From Fibrobacter sp. (GTDB taxonomy: Bacteria > Fibrobacterota > Fibrobacteria > Fibrobacterales > Fibrobacteraceae), in NCBI GenBank assembly GCA_024399065.1, contig JAKSIB010000009.1, positions 53,620 through 117,619 on the forward strand: 64,000 nucleotides of DNA, written 5' to 3'. Within the stretch, counting starts at the first letter, position 1; each line of letters begins with the position of its first letter. The notes beneath the pieces were generated by a model that was given only the letters and a program-made list of their open reading frames with translations, did no database searches and had not been told where the DNA came from. The position numbers and the translations under genes were made by a program. Positions 63,929 through 64,000 of this stretch are shown here, piece after piece.

Positions 63929-63965
63929 AAAAGGAACCCACCCGCCAAGCGGGTGGTTCTTCATA
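63929..63965 (+). terminator. Terminator downstream of hisN
   Basis: AACCCACCCGC pairs with GCGGGTGGTT around CAA, followed by a weak T-rich part. No gene is credible in the last 36 bases. Confidence 0.75.
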
Positions 63966-64000
63966 TACGGGCCCTGCCCTAGGATACTAGCGACGCGTTC

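Overview
The window is most likely chromosomal DNA of a Fibrobacter-type bacterium (phylum Fibrobacterota). Three things point there: a secreted acetylesterase of the CE6 type joined to a CBM6-like module, next to a secreted GH3 beta-glucosidase; three secreted proteins sharing a C-terminal segment that resembles a type IX secretion sorting domain; and a 991-residue OmpA protein full of calcium-binding-type repeats. This assignment comes from gene content alone; no 16S gene is present. Gene density is high, and several neighbouring genes overlap or are coupled.

Layout. 1-404 is the end of purC. 404-740 holds a cluster of three GTAC-armed inverted repeats, beside a PD-(D/E)XK nuclease-like gene. 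1685-5974 is a three-gene leftward operon: a polytopic membrane protein carrying an NPCBM domain, a GT28-like glycosyltransferase and a DUF4261-like protein. 6064-9823 encodes a small secreted Cys-repeat protein, a PAS/degenerate GGDEF/EAL phosphodiesterase, a Cof-type HAD phosphatase and a zinc-ribbon protein. 9950-13662 holds envelope precursor genes: an MraY homologue, a UDP-sugar pyrophosphorylase and an LpxL-like acyltransferase. metH follows, then fifteen 43-bp tandem repeats, then the CE6 and GH3 enzymes and an M6 metalloprotease. 23972-26936 is an amino-acid ABC importer whose receptor part carries an in-frame 241-codon duplication.

27038-32527 is the most accessory part. Pieces of the 3' end of a tRNA-Pro gene are repeated at 27859, 28039, 28221 (partial) and 31764. 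Among them lie structured repeats, a BrnTA toxin-antitoxin pair with a broken toxin, a second copy of the 3' end of thiD and a large secreted protein. 32549-37337 returns to housekeeping genes: a DUF4010 transporter, a diguanylate cyclase, folA and thyA. 37436-49995 holds the OmpA protein, radC, ilvB-ilvH, tmRNA, an epimerase, an iron alcohol dehydrogenase, a degenerate HD-domain protein, serC and a GerW-like protein. 50071-63896 holds lipoproteins, an Fe-S protein resembling endonuclease III, psd, dtd, asparaginase, several membrane or metzincin-type proteases, comEC, hisC and hisN.

No phage, complete insertion sequence, integrase or CRISPR locus was seen. The most unusual signals are non-coding: two clusters of GTAC-armed hairpins with the same layout and a shared 11-mer; a hairpin repeat supported by four compensatory stem changes; the modular tRNA-Pro tail repeats; and the 43-bp array. 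Among the genes, the permuted and duplicated receptor of the ABC importer stands out. All calls were made by reading the sequence without database searches.
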